Below, piece by piece: positions 6,841 through 12,806 of a DNA stretch of 12,806 nucleotides. The number at the start of each line of letters is the position of its first letter. Position 1 is the first letter of the stretch. The notes beneath the pieces were generated by a model. It made no database searches. It saw only the letters and a list, made by a program, of their open reading frames with translations, and was not told the DNA's origin. Source of the stretch: Nitrospirota bacterium (GTDB lineage: Bacteria; Nitrospirota; Thermodesulfovibrionia; Thermodesulfovibrionales; UBA1546); NCBI GenBank assembly GCA_004298625.1, contig SCSY01000088.1:1-12806 (forward strand), read 5' to 3'. The position numbers were made by a program, and so were the translations under genes.

Positions 6841-7237
6841 AGTATGCTTTTAATCCTTTTAGTTCGAGCTTGCCCGAAGGAGGCCAGGATATCGTAACGG
6901 TTATTTCATATATCTTTATTTTTTCTTCTGACTGCTTCAAGCTTACGGTCCTGATGCCCTTAAAGCCGCCTTCAAAATCAAATGATTCTGCGCTATCAGT
7001 CAGTTTAGGCAGCGCATAGGCTTCATCCATCAGTGAACGTGCATGAATCAGCGCCATGGAATAATCCTCGGACTTTTTTACCGAACGGAGGCTTATAGAA
7101 AACAATTGGAAAAGGGTAACCAGGGCAATGCCCAGAATGCTTATGGAAACCATTACCTCTAAAAGGCTAAACCCGTTTGATCTTTGCGGTCCCGAGCACA
7201 GGATCAACCTCAATGGAATACTCCCTATTTTTTTCAT
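6824..7237 (-). CDS. gspI: Type II secretion minor pseudopilin GspI
   Basis: 137 residues with prepilin cleavage at RSNG|FSLLEVMVSISILGIAL: Gly22, then Phe23 and Glu at +5. A hydrophobic helix follows, then a short globular domain with IKIYEITVTISWP, typical of GspI, a tip-complex pseudopilin. With the ATG at 7237 the leader is 22 residues and the gene overlaps gspH by 71 nt. A TTG at 7213 has a better-placed SD (AGGGAG, 7221-7226, 7 nt upstream) and gives a 14-residue leader, so it is a serious alternative start. The mature protein is the same either way. It overlaps gspJ by 17 nt. Confidence 0.86.
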   Translation of the reverse strand: MKKIGSIPLRLILCSGPQRSNGFSLLEVMVSISILGIALVTLFQLFSISLRSVKKSEDYSMALIHARSLMDEAYALPKLTDSAESFDFEGGFKGIRTVSLKQSEEKIKIYEITVTISWPPSGKLELKGLKAYYETEE

Positions 7238-7610
7238 AAGTTATTTTTATCCTGCCGCCTGAGCTGTTCCCTTTAGGGAAAAATATAATCGCTTCGCCTT
7301 TTAAGGTGATGCGCTCCGGCATATTCTGCATCTTGCCGTATACGGCATTATTTTTTTCCATCCAGAAGGAACCTGCTTCCTCATCAATCTTAAAAGCAAC
7401 AGGAGTTTTTTCCAGAATAGCAGTCTCTCTGGCATGTTTTAAAGTAATAAATACTTTTTTGGAGGCTTCATTAAATAGCCTTTTCTCATGTATCCTGCCG
7501 ATGGAAACAGCAACTATCGCTACAGAGATGCCTGCAATAAATATAACAATAATCAATTCGAGGAGCGTAAACCCCTTATTCCCAGCTGACAATGTCTTTA
7601 TTTTCTCCAT
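7167..7610 (-). CDS. gspH: Type II secretion minor pseudopilin GspH
   Basis: Prepilin-type protein with cleavage at GNKG|FTLLELIIVIFIAGIS, Glu at +5, a membrane helix, and a beta-rich domain with KHARETAILEKTPVAF, the GspH hallmark (helix then first strand). The ATG at 7610 gives 147 residues and a normal 13-residue leader, MEKIKTLSAGNKG. GGAG lies 3 nt upstream of it, rather close. An in-frame ATG at 7661 would add 17 residues without an SD and extend further into gspG. The gene overlaps the end of gspG by 35 nt and its own end overlaps gspI. The H label is from fold pattern and gene order. Confidence 0.85.
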   Translation of the reverse strand: MEKIKTLSAGNKGFTLLELIIVIFIAGISVAIVAVSIGRIHEKRLFNEASKKVFITLKHARETAILEKTPVAFKIDEEAGSFWMEKNNAVYGKMQNMPERITLKGEAIIFFPKGNSSGGRIKITYEKNREYSIEVDPVLGTAKIKRV

Positions 7611-8010
7611 CTCCTCCGGGTGAGCCGTCTGCGCCGTTAGAGGAAATGTCATAGTCGCCATGCGAGCCCGGAGATTGGTAGATATACGGTTTGCCCCATG
7701 GGTCGTTCGGCACAGCCTTTTTTAAATAAGGGCCGTCCCAATTCTCACCGCCCGGGTTGGTCATCAGGGCAGTGAGGCCTTCGGATGTATTTGGATATCT
7801 GCCGGTATCGAGTCTGAACTGGTCCAGCGCCTGGCCGAGAAGCTCAATCTGGGTTTTTGCAGCAGCCTGTCTTCCCTTTTTCTCTCTCGCTAAATACTTC
7901 GGCATAACAATGCCTGCCAGCAATCCTAAAATAACTATGACAACCAAGAGCTCTATCAAGGTGAAGCCCCTGTGATTTTTAAGATATTTCTTTTTACCCC
8001 TATCTGTCAT
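7576..8010 (-). CDS. gspG: Type II secretion major pseudopilin GspG
   Basis: Main subunit of the T2SS pseudopilus. Prepilin cleavage is at NHRG|FTLIELLVVIVILGLLAG, with Glu at +5. The domain motifs follow: DQFRLDTGRYPNTSEGL, PGGENWDGPYLKKAVPNDPWGKPYIY and GSHGDYDISSNGADGSPGG. The C-terminal DG..GG.GENKDI..W loop is the conserved calcium site of GspG. The ATG at 8010 was chosen because GGAGG (8016-8020) lies 5 nt upstream; the earlier in-frame ATG at 8022 is itself part of that SD. This gives 144 residues and a 15-residue leader. It has the clearest SD of the unit, in keeping with a major subunit. Confidence 0.95.
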   Translation of the reverse strand: MTDRGKKKYLKNHRGFTLIELLVVIVILGLLAGIVMPKYLAREKKGRQAAAKTQIELLGQALDQFRLDTGRYPNTSEGLTALMTNPGGENWDGPYLKKAVPNDPWGKPYIYQSPGSHGDYDISSNGADGSPGGDGENKDIVSWE

Positions 8011-8030
8011 ATAAACCTCCATTTTGTTTT

Positions 8031-8086
8031 AGTGTCAGCTTTCAGTGTCAGTGACTGACACTGTCCACTAATCACTATTCACTGCT
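8031..8086. repeat. Palindrome and tandem heptamers in the gspF-gspG spacer
   Basis: The 66-78 bp between gspF and gspG are packed with repeats. A perfect inverted repeat has arms CAGTGTCAGT (8043-8052) and ACTGACACTG (8054-8063) around one base. A further direct copy of AGTGTCAG lies at 8031-8038. Three degenerate heptamers, CACTAAT, CACTATT and CACTGCT, span 8066-8086. The hairpin would sit in the mRNA just upstream of the gspG SD, where it could act as a processing or stability element. It may equally be a dispersed genomic repeat. Confidence 0.6.
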
Positions 8087-8088
8087 TT

Positions 8089-9282
8089 TCAAATCGGTAT
8101 CTCATTTATACTGAATATTGCAAGAAGCATTGAAATAACTATGAATCCCACAACCATGCCCATGAGAAGTATCAGCGCCGGCTCATAAAGCCGCACGACT
8201 CTTTTTATGAGACTTCTGCTCTCTGCTTCAAATCTCTCTGCAATCAGCAGAAACGTCTCATCAAGTTTTCCTGCCTCTTCACCCACAATAACCATCTGCA
8301 CAACCACGGGAGGGAATATATTGCTCTCCTTTATCGGTTTTGCTATGCCTTTGCCCTTGCTGATTCCGTCTTCAATGGCCTTTAAACGGTTTGACATGAT
8401 CTCATTTCCAACAACAGTCCGCGATATGCCTATCGCTTCCAGGATTGGGACCCCGCTTTGAAGCAGTGTTCCGAGCGTTCTTGAAAACCGCGCTATTATA
8501 AGCTTGAGGTTCAGTCTTTTTATCACAGGCGTCTTTAGCTTGATGCTGTCAATAAATATCTTTCCTTCAGATGTCGTCATATAACTTCTTGCCGCTATAG
8601 TCGCTATGACAATAAGTCCGGCAACAGCCCACCAGTATGAGATAAAAAAAGCGCTGATATTAAGAAGAATAGTTGTCGGCAGCGGCAGGGCCTGTCCCAT
8701 ATCGGCAAATATCTTTGCAAATTTCGGTATAACATAAAGCATCAGGAACACAACTGCAAGCCCGCCGACAATTGTAAGGACTATCGGATAAACAAGAGCA
8801 GAGGTCATTTCTTCTTTAAAAGTTGCAGCAGTTTCAAGAAATGAAGCAAGCCTTTTTATTACGGCCTCGAGTATGCCGCCTGCCTCGCCTGCCTTTATCA
8901 TATTGACATAGAGGCCGGGGAATATCTTATGTTTTGACAGCGCCTGGGACAAGGACTGGCCTCGCTGAATGTCTATGTAAACCTCTCTGATAACAGCCCT
9001 GAAAATCTTTTTCTCCGAAGATTCCGAAAGCACATATAAAGCCCTGTCAACAGGCAATCCGGAGTCAAGAAGGCTCCCAAGTTCCTGAGTGAATATCAAG
9101 AGGTCTTTTTGCGTTATCCTTTCAAAAAGGGGTGCATTTTTGGCCTCAACAGGTTTTATGCTTAAGGGGATTAGTCCTCTTGCCCTAAGGTCGGATTTAA
9201 TGGCGTCTTCATTCAAAGCGTCGAGGGATTCCCTGACTTTATGTCCGCTGTTATCAACGGCTTCGTAACTGAAAAGAGGCAT
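8089..9282 (-). CDS. gspF: Type II secretion inner-membrane platform protein GspF
   Basis: Polytopic core protein of the secretion platform, thought to connect the assembly ATPase to pseudopilus growth. The 397 residues match GspF/PilC length. The start MPLFSYEAVD is canonical. The two cytoplasmic four-helix domains are FTQELGSLLDSGLPVDRAL (64-82) to AGEAGGILEAVIKRL (131-145), and FSRTLGTLLQSGVPILEAI (266-284) to VGEEAGKLDETF (333-344). Membrane segments lie at about 163-187, 212-232 and 368-392. There is no SD before the ATG; see the promoter at 9288-9316. It is first of gspF-G-H-I-J. gspE and gspD are not in the window. Confidence 0.93.
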   Translation of the reverse strand: MPLFSYEAVDNSGHKVRESLDALNEDAIKSDLRARGLIPLSIKPVEAKNAPLFERITQKDLLIFTQELGSLLDSGLPVDRALYVLSESSEKKIFRAVIREVYIDIQRGQSLSQALSKHKIFPGLYVNMIKAGEAGGILEAVIKRLASFLETAATFKEEMTSALVYPIVLTIVGGLAVVFLMLYVIPKFAKIFADMGQALPLPTTILLNISAFFISYWWAVAGLIVIATIAARSYMTTSEGKIFIDSIKLKTPVIKRLNLKLIIARFSRTLGTLLQSGVPILEAIGISRTVVGNEIMSNRLKAIEDGISKGKGIAKPIKESNIFPPVVVQMVIVGEEAGKLDETFLLIAERFEAESRSLIKRVVRLYEPALILLMGMVVGFIVISMLLAIFSINEIPI

Positions 9283-9287
9283 GAATT

Positions 9288-9316
9288 ATGTTATCACAGC
9301 CATAAAAGAGCGTCAA
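9288..9316 (-). promoter_or_regulatory. Possible gspF promoter, placed for a leaderless transcript
   Basis: On the minus strand TTGACG (9311-9316) and TAACAT (9288-9293) are 17 bp apart. The -35 matches consensus at 5 of 6 positions and the -10 at 4 of 6. Only 5 nt separate the -10 from the gspF ATG, so transcription would begin at or next to the start codon. The -10 match is modest. Confidence 0.45.
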
Positions 9317-9351
9317 TCAAGGGAATTGGTGTAAAATATCACACCGTATTC

Positions 9352-10260
9352 ATGCTTGATAAAAACTTAGTCATAAATCTCAACAAGCCTGAGGGCATTA
9401 CGTCCCAGCAGGCTGTAACAAGAGTTAAGCGTATCTTTGCTGCCCAAAAGGCCGGACATGCAGGCACGCTGGACCCCATCGCCACCGGGATCCTGCTTGT
9501 ATGTATAAACGAAGCGACAAAAATAACGAGATTTCTTACAGAGGCCGATAAAGAATATGTAGCGGTTATGAAGCTCGGCGAGCGAACAGATACATTTGAT
9601 TCAGAGGGGAAAATAATTCAAAAAGTAGAAAACTTCGCGCTGGATGAAGCTGACATCAAAACTGTTCTTGAGCGTTTTAAGGGACTGATTGAACAAACCC
9701 CTCCAATGTATTCTGCAATAAAGGTTTCGGGAAAACCCCTTTACAAACTTGCGCGTAAAGGGATCGAGGTCGAAAGGGCGCATAGGAGCGTGAATATATA
9801 TAAACTTGAGCTAATCCGTTTTGCTGCTCCGTTTTTAGAGATAAGGGTTTTATGCTCTAAGGGGACTTATATCAGGGCATTGTGTGACGACATAGGAACA
9901 GCCCTTGACGTGGGAGCGCACATCGTTGCCCTTAAGCGAACCAGGATAGGGGATTTCAGGATTGAGGATTCAGCAGAGCCTGGAGAACTGCCGGACAAAA
10001 AAGAAGCTGTTTGTTCCATAGATGCAGCGTTAAAATATTTTAAAGAGATTATTCTGACCCCGGGTGATTTTTTAAAGGCCCTAAATGGAGCAACAGTGGC
10101 TCCGGAAGGAATCACAGAACTACCTGTAAATTCTTACCTGCGAGTTAAAAATCCTGAGGGAAAATTGTTTGCAATAGGCAAGATAACTCGCTGCGAGGCG
10201 ACGCCGATCTGCTCAGCAATAAAGATAGAAAGGCTGCTCAATGTCCTGCCGGAGAAGTAA
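9352..10260 (+). CDS. truB: tRNA pseudouridine-55 synthase TruB
   Basis: Makes pseudouridine 55 in the T loop of tRNAs. The 302 residues start MLDKNLVINLNKPEG, a typical TruB N-terminus. The catalytic motif is AGHAGTLDPIATGIL, with Asp41 as nucleophile. Further family motifs are YSAIKVSGKPLYKLARKG, VLCSKGTYIRALCDDIG and HIVALKRTRIGDF. A short PUA-like C-terminal domain follows (PGDFLKALNGATV to LFAIGKI). The frame extends back to an ATG at 9241, but that part is antisense to gspF and not TruB-like, so 9352 was chosen. There is no SD; a TAAAAT at 9332-9337 could be a -10, giving a very short leader. The usual neighbours rbfA, rpsO and pnp are not in view. Confidence 0.96.
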   Translation: MLDKNLVINLNKPEGITSQQAVTRVKRIFAAQKAGHAGTLDPIATGILLVCINEATKITRFLTEADKEYVAVMKLGERTDTFDSEGKIIQKVENFALDEADIKTVLERFKGLIEQTPPMYSAIKVSGKPLYKLARKGIEVERAHRSVNIYKLELIRFAAPFLEIRVLCSKGTYIRALCDDIGTALDVGAHIVALKRTRIGDFRIEDSAEPGELPDKKEAVCSIDAALKYFKEIILTPGDFLKALNGATVAPEGITELPVNSYLRVKNPEGKLFAIGKITRCEATPICSAIKIERLLNVLPEK

Positions 10261-10264
10261 TGAA

Positions 10265-10311
10265 CCTGCCAATTCTTAAACCAATATGTTAAAGAGTTGC
10301 AGGAACTTTTT
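10265..10311 (+). terminator. Possible intrinsic terminator after truB
   Basis: Starting 5 nt after the truB stop, CCTGC-C-AATTCTT (10265-10277) pairs with AAGAGTT-GCAGG (10292-10303). This makes a 12-bp stem with one bulged C and one G-U pair, and a 14-nt loop. Five T's (10307-10311) follow after 3 nt. The stem is only moderately stable, so confidence is medium. Confidence 0.45.
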
Positions 10312-10342
10312 GATATATCAGAAAAATTTATATAAAAATATC

Positions 10343-10371
10343 TTGACAAGTTGGACGTTTTCTGGTATTTA
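10343..10371 (+). promoter_or_regulatory. pilM promoter, placed for a leaderless transcript
   Basis: A perfect -35 TTGACA (10343-10348) is followed after 17 bp by TATTTA (10366-10371), preceded by TGG as an extended -10. The normal start distance puts +1 at about 10377-10379, and the pilM ATG is 10379-10381. No SD is present. The -10 hexamer itself is weak (3 of 6), but the consensus -35 fixes the expected start point. Confidence 0.5.
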
Positions 10372-10378
10372 TTAAGTT

Positions 10379-11431
10379 ATGCTTTTTGGCGCTAAAGGTT
10401 CTATAGGTCTGGATATAGGCTCCAGCTACTTTAAGGTGGTGCAGCTTAAAGATACTAAAAAAGGCTACGAGCTGGAACTTTTTGATATGCTCCCGATCGC
10501 CCCTGAGATAATCGTAGACGGGGCCATAATAGACTCGCTCAGGCTTGTTGACGCCCTGAAAGAACTCATAAAAAAATCACGCATAAAAACAAAAAATGCC
10601 GTTATAGGGGTTTCGGGGCATGCGTCGGTAATTATAAAAAGGATATCGCTTCCTGAGATGTCTGAAGAAGACCTTGCCGAATCTATAAAATTCGAGGCAG
10701 AACAGTATGTGCCGTTTGATATCGAGGATGTTAATCTTGATTTTCAGATACTCGGGCCCAGAGAAGAGCCCGGACAGATGGATGTTATACTTGTTGCGGT
10801 TAAAAAAGACATAATCAACGAGTATGTTACGGTTGTCAAAGAGGCAGGCCTTAATCCTCTGGTAGTTGATGTTGACGCCTTTGCCCTTGAAAACATGTAT
10901 GAGGTTAATTATGAGATAGAGCCGAACAGGAATGTGGCTCTCGTCAATATCGGCGCAAGCACAATTAATATGAATATCCTTAAGGGAGGCGTATCTGTCT
11001 TTACGAGGGACAGCTCTCTGGGAAGCAACCTGCACACAGAGGCCCTTCAGAAGGCATTCGAGGTGACCTACGAGAATGCGGAGAGACTCAAAAGGGGGGA
11101 ATCCGTAGAGGGCGTGGCTCCGGAAGATGCATACGCGGCAATCATATCTGCATCAGAGGATATAATCAGCGAGATAGGCCGTTCCCTGGATTACTACAAG
11201 AGCACTACGCTCCAGGAAGACATAAATGAGGTGATACTCAGCGGCGGCGGCTCCCTAATAAAAGAGTTCCCGAGAATTCTGTCTGAAAAAATTGGGGTTG
11301 AGTCAAGAATGGCAGAGCCCTTCAGAAATATATTTATCCCGAAGAAATTCGATATTTCCTATATGCAGGAGATGGCGCCTATGGCTTCCATCGCTGTGGG
11401 ACTTGCTTTAAGGAGGCCTGACGACAGATGA
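10379..11431 (+). CDS. pilM: Type IV pilus assembly protein PilM
   Basis: Cytoplasmic actin-like ATPase-fold protein that docks on the N-terminal tail of PilN beneath the inner membrane. The 350 residues are normal for PilM. Nucleotide-binding motifs are LFGAKGSIGLDIGSSYFKVV (2-21), VALVNIGASTINMNI (186-200) and EVILSGGGSLIKEF (284-297). The region SLPEMSEEDLAESIKFEAEQY (90-110) is the conserved PilM-specific subdomain. The start is firm because MLFGAKGSIGLDIGSS is the family N-terminus, yet there is no SD. Its TGA overlaps the pilN ATG (ATGA, 11428-11431). First gene of pilM-N-O-P; the product also resembles the cytoplasmic part of GspL. Confidence 0.96.
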   Translation: MLFGAKGSIGLDIGSSYFKVVQLKDTKKGYELELFDMLPIAPEIIVDGAIIDSLRLVDALKELIKKSRIKTKNAVIGVSGHASVIIKRISLPEMSEEDLAESIKFEAEQYVPFDIEDVNLDFQILGPREEPGQMDVILVAVKKDIINEYVTVVKEAGLNPLVVDVDAFALENMYEVNYEIEPNRNVALVNIGASTINMNILKGGVSVFTRDSSLGSNLHTEALQKAFEVTYENAERLKRGESVEGVAPEDAYAAIISASEDIISEIGRSLDYYKSTTLQEDINEVILSGGGSLIKEFPRILSEKIGVESRMAEPFRNIFIPKKFDISYMQEMAPMASIAVGLALRRPDDR

Positions 11432-11964
11432 TAAGAGTAAATCTTCTGCCTACAAAGCGCAAGAAAAAAGCAAAGGCTGTCCCTGCATTTTTAATCTCTA
11501 TGACATTGCTTACGCTGGCGGCAGGCATTATATCTGCATATCTTTTTTATTGGTTGAATTCAGAGCTGTCTTTGCTCACTCAAAAGAAAACGGATAATGA
11601 GGCTCAATTGGCGGAGCTGAACAATAAGATAAAAGAGGTCAAAAATTTTGAGGAACAGAAAAAAACGCTCGAGCAAAAAACAGGCATAATAGAGCAATTG
11701 AAAAAGAACCAGAACTTTCCTGTAAAAATTCTGACTGAAATGAGAAATGTCGTGCCTGACAGGGTATGGATTACGGCAATGAGCATATCGGGCGGGAACA
11801 TAAATATAAGCGGCGTCGGCTTTACGAACGAGGACGCCGTGAATTATGCCGACAATCTGGAGAAGTCGCAGATGCTTACAGGCGTTTCTCTTCATGCAAC
11901 GCAGAAGAGTGTTGCCGGTTCGATTGTAACTTATCAATTTACAATAACATGCAAGGTGAAATAA
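11428..11964 (+). CDS. pilN: Type IV pilus assembly protein PilN
   Basis: Bitopic inner-membrane protein that links PilM in the cytoplasm to PilO in the periplasm. The 178 residues open with IRVNLLPTKRKKKAK; NLLP (5-8) is the conserved PilM-binding tail. One membrane helix follows (about 18-42), then a periplasmic coiled coil (about 43-93). A ferredoxin-like domain begins at about residue 97, with VVPDRVWITAMSISGGNINISG. It overlaps pilM by 4 nt and is 3 nt from pilO, so translation is likely coupled. Homologous in layout to GspL/GspM periplasmic parts. Confidence 0.94.
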   Translation: MIRVNLLPTKRKKKAKAVPAFLISMTLLTLAAGIISAYLFYWLNSELSLLTQKKTDNEAQLAELNNKIKEVKNFEEQKKTLEQKTGIIEQLKKNQNFPVKILTEMRNVVPDRVWITAMSISGGNINISGVGFTNEDAVNYADNLEKSQMLTGVSLHATQKSVAGSIVTYQFTITCKVK

Positions 11965-11967
11965 GAA

Positions 11968-12576
11968 ATGGCGCTTAACCTTAAGCTTAATTTTAAGTTT
12001 GATTTAAAGAAACTGCCGAAGGGCGTAAGAATAGGCATAGCCGTAGCGCCTGCGGTTATTATTGCAGTATTGGTTGCAGCGCTTGTCGTAATGCCTAAGC
12101 AAAAAGATATTTCAAGGCTGAAAACAGAGGTAGACGGACAGAATAATGAGATAGCAAAGAGCCGCACAATGGCGGACAGATTGGATATTTTAAAGGTGGA
12201 AAATGAAAAACTGAAGAAGAAACTTGATGCGCTTAAAGAAAAGCTTCCTCCTAATGAAGAAAAAGAAATCAGAAATCTGCTTAAGCAGATTTCTGATGAG
12301 GCGGAAAGGGCAGGAGTGGATATACAGACCTGGAAACCGGAAGCAAAACAGTCGCATCCAAGCGGAATAGTTGAGGAGGTTCCATTTTCAATGAGCCTTA
12401 CCGGGACCTACCATGACCTCGGCGCCTTCTTCGGCAATCTGACAAGATTGAACAGGATTGTAAATATTTCAGATATAAAACTTGGAAGTCCAAGGCCGAC
12501 AAAATCCGGAGACGCAATGCTCGATATATCCTTAAGAGCTTCAACCTTTACGGCAGTGAAAGAGGCAGGGAAATGA
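11968..12576 (+). CDS. pilO: Type IV pilus assembly protein PilO
   Basis: Bitopic inner-membrane partner of PilN. The 202 residues comprise a short cytoplasmic tail with Lys/Phe repeats, a membrane helix (about 22-42), a coiled coil (about 46-94) and a periplasmic ferredoxin-like domain. Family signatures include EKEIRNLLKQISDEAERAGVDI, then VPFSMSLTGTYHDLGAFFG and LNRIVNISDIKL. The PilN-PilO heterodimer positions PilP and the secretin. Codons 101-110 form a perfect 30-bp DNA palindrome, described separately. The stop overlaps the pilP ATG by ATGA. Confidence 0.94.
   Translation: MALNLKLNFKFDLKKLPKGVRIGIAVAPAVIIAVLVAALVVMPKQKDISRLKTEVDGQNNEIAKSRTMADRLDILKVENEKLKKKLDALKEKLPPNEEKEIRNLLKQISDEAERAGVDIQTWKPEAKQSHPSGIVEEVPFSMSLTGTYHDLGAFFGNLTRLNRIVNISDIKLGSPRPTKSGDAMLDISLRASTFTAVKEAGK
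12268..12297. repeat. Perfect 30-bp palindrome inside pilO
   Basis: The left arm ATCAGAAATCTGCTT (12268-12282) is the exact reverse complement of the adjacent right arm (12283-12297), with no spacer. The next base pair outward (A/G) does not match. It begins on a codon boundary and covers exactly ten codons (Ile101-Asp110). The mRNA could form a hairpin of about 13 bp with a 4-nt loop. Confidence 0.9.
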
Positions 12577-12806
12577 GCAGGAATATAATCTTATTTTTTG
12601 TTATTGCAGCAGCGCTCATCTTCACCGGAGCATGCAAGGGGAAAACAGGTCCGGCTAAAACAGAGACTGCAAAGGCTGCCCAAAAGGTCGCTCAGCCGGA
12701 AGCAGAAGAGAAGCTGAAGATTGAGGATGAGATTATTATTTATAATAAAGAAGGCAAAAGGGATCCCTTTGCCTCTCTTCTCATAAAGGCTCAGGAGGGT
12801 CCAAAA
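12573..12806 (+). CDS. pilP: Type IV pilus assembly lipoprotein PilP, N-terminal part (3' truncated)
   Basis: 78 codons run off the right edge. A signal sequence (MSRNIILFFVIAAALIFTGA) ends before Cys21. TGAC is a slightly irregular lipobox but fits lipoprotein processing. A flexible Lys/Ala/Glu/Gln linker follows, then EDEIIIYNKEGKRDPFASLL (51-70). The RDPF motif is diagnostic of PilP, the inner-membrane-anchored lipoprotein that joins PilNO to the PilQ secretin; it is comparable to the HR domain of GspC. The ATG at 12573 overlaps the pilO TGA. PilQ would be expected next, outside the window. Confidence 0.92.
   Translation, partial: MSRNIILFFVIAAALIFTGACKGKTGPAKTETAKAAQKVAQPEAEEKLKIEDEIIIYNKEGKRDPFASLLIKAQEGPK

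Noticed and set aside
7611..7661. Longer GspH start at 7661
   Set aside because: It has no SD, gives an over-long prepilin leader and increases overlap with gspG; 7610 gives a normal 13-residue leader. It cannot be fully excluded.
9241..9351. Longer TruB N-terminus from the ATG at 9241
   Set aside because: The extra 37 codons are antisense to gspF and unlike TruB; MLDKNLVINLNKPEG at 9352 is the family start.
1..12806. CRISPR array, insertion sequence, prophage or defence island
   Set aside because: No regularly spaced repeats, transposase, integrase or phage genes; all coding space is filled by recognised housekeeping or secretion/pilus genes.

Overview
The window looks like ordinary chromosomal DNA of a Gram-negative, diderm bacterium of moderate GC. 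It carries YidC with a large periplasmic domain, a PilP-type lipoprotein, type II secretion (T2SS) pseudopilins and the PilMNO inner-membrane platform. Gene content, a DUF1015 gene beside gap, and a CCCCCTT/AAGGGGG dispersed hairpin resemble Nitrospirota or former Deltaproteobacteria. That placement is an impression from reading, not a computed classification.

Layout. 1-230 (+): end of a TPR-repeat protein. 242-316 (-): tRNA-Val(CAC). 317-499: non-coding, with two inverted repeats. 500-4011 (-): a three-gene unit, DUF1015 protein, glyceraldehyde-3-phosphate dehydrogenase (gap), phosphoglycerate kinase (pgk). The Shine-Dalgarno (SD) sequences of gap and pgk overlap the upstream stop codons. 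4166-6179 (+): rpmH, yidD, yidC, reading away from the DUF1015 unit behind a good sigma70-like promoter. The rnpA gene normally found in this cluster is absent. 6202-9282 (-): gspF, gspG, gspH, gspI, gspJ, with overlapping pseudopilin genes. This unit converges on yidC with 22 bp between stops and has no gspK, gspD or gspE in view. 9352-10260 (+): truB, divergent from gspF. 10379-12806 (+): pilM, pilN, pilO and the start of pilP, which runs off the right edge.

How the genes work together. gap and pgk are consecutive steps of lower glycolysis or gluconeogenesis. L34, YidD and YidC link ribosome assembly with membrane protein insertion. GspF plus pseudopilins GspG/H/I/J and PilM/N/O/P are parts of type IV filament machines. 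Because they sit on either side of one small housekeeping gene, PilMNOP may serve as the GspL/M/C-like platform of a single secretion machine, or there may be two separate machines.

No wholly unknown system was found. The observations most worth checking are: the missing rnpA; SD-less starts of pilM and gspF whose promoters place transcription at or next to the ATG (possible leaderless mRNAs); a perfect 30-bp palindrome inside pilO that is exactly ten codons long; and the hybrid T2SS/T4P gene set.
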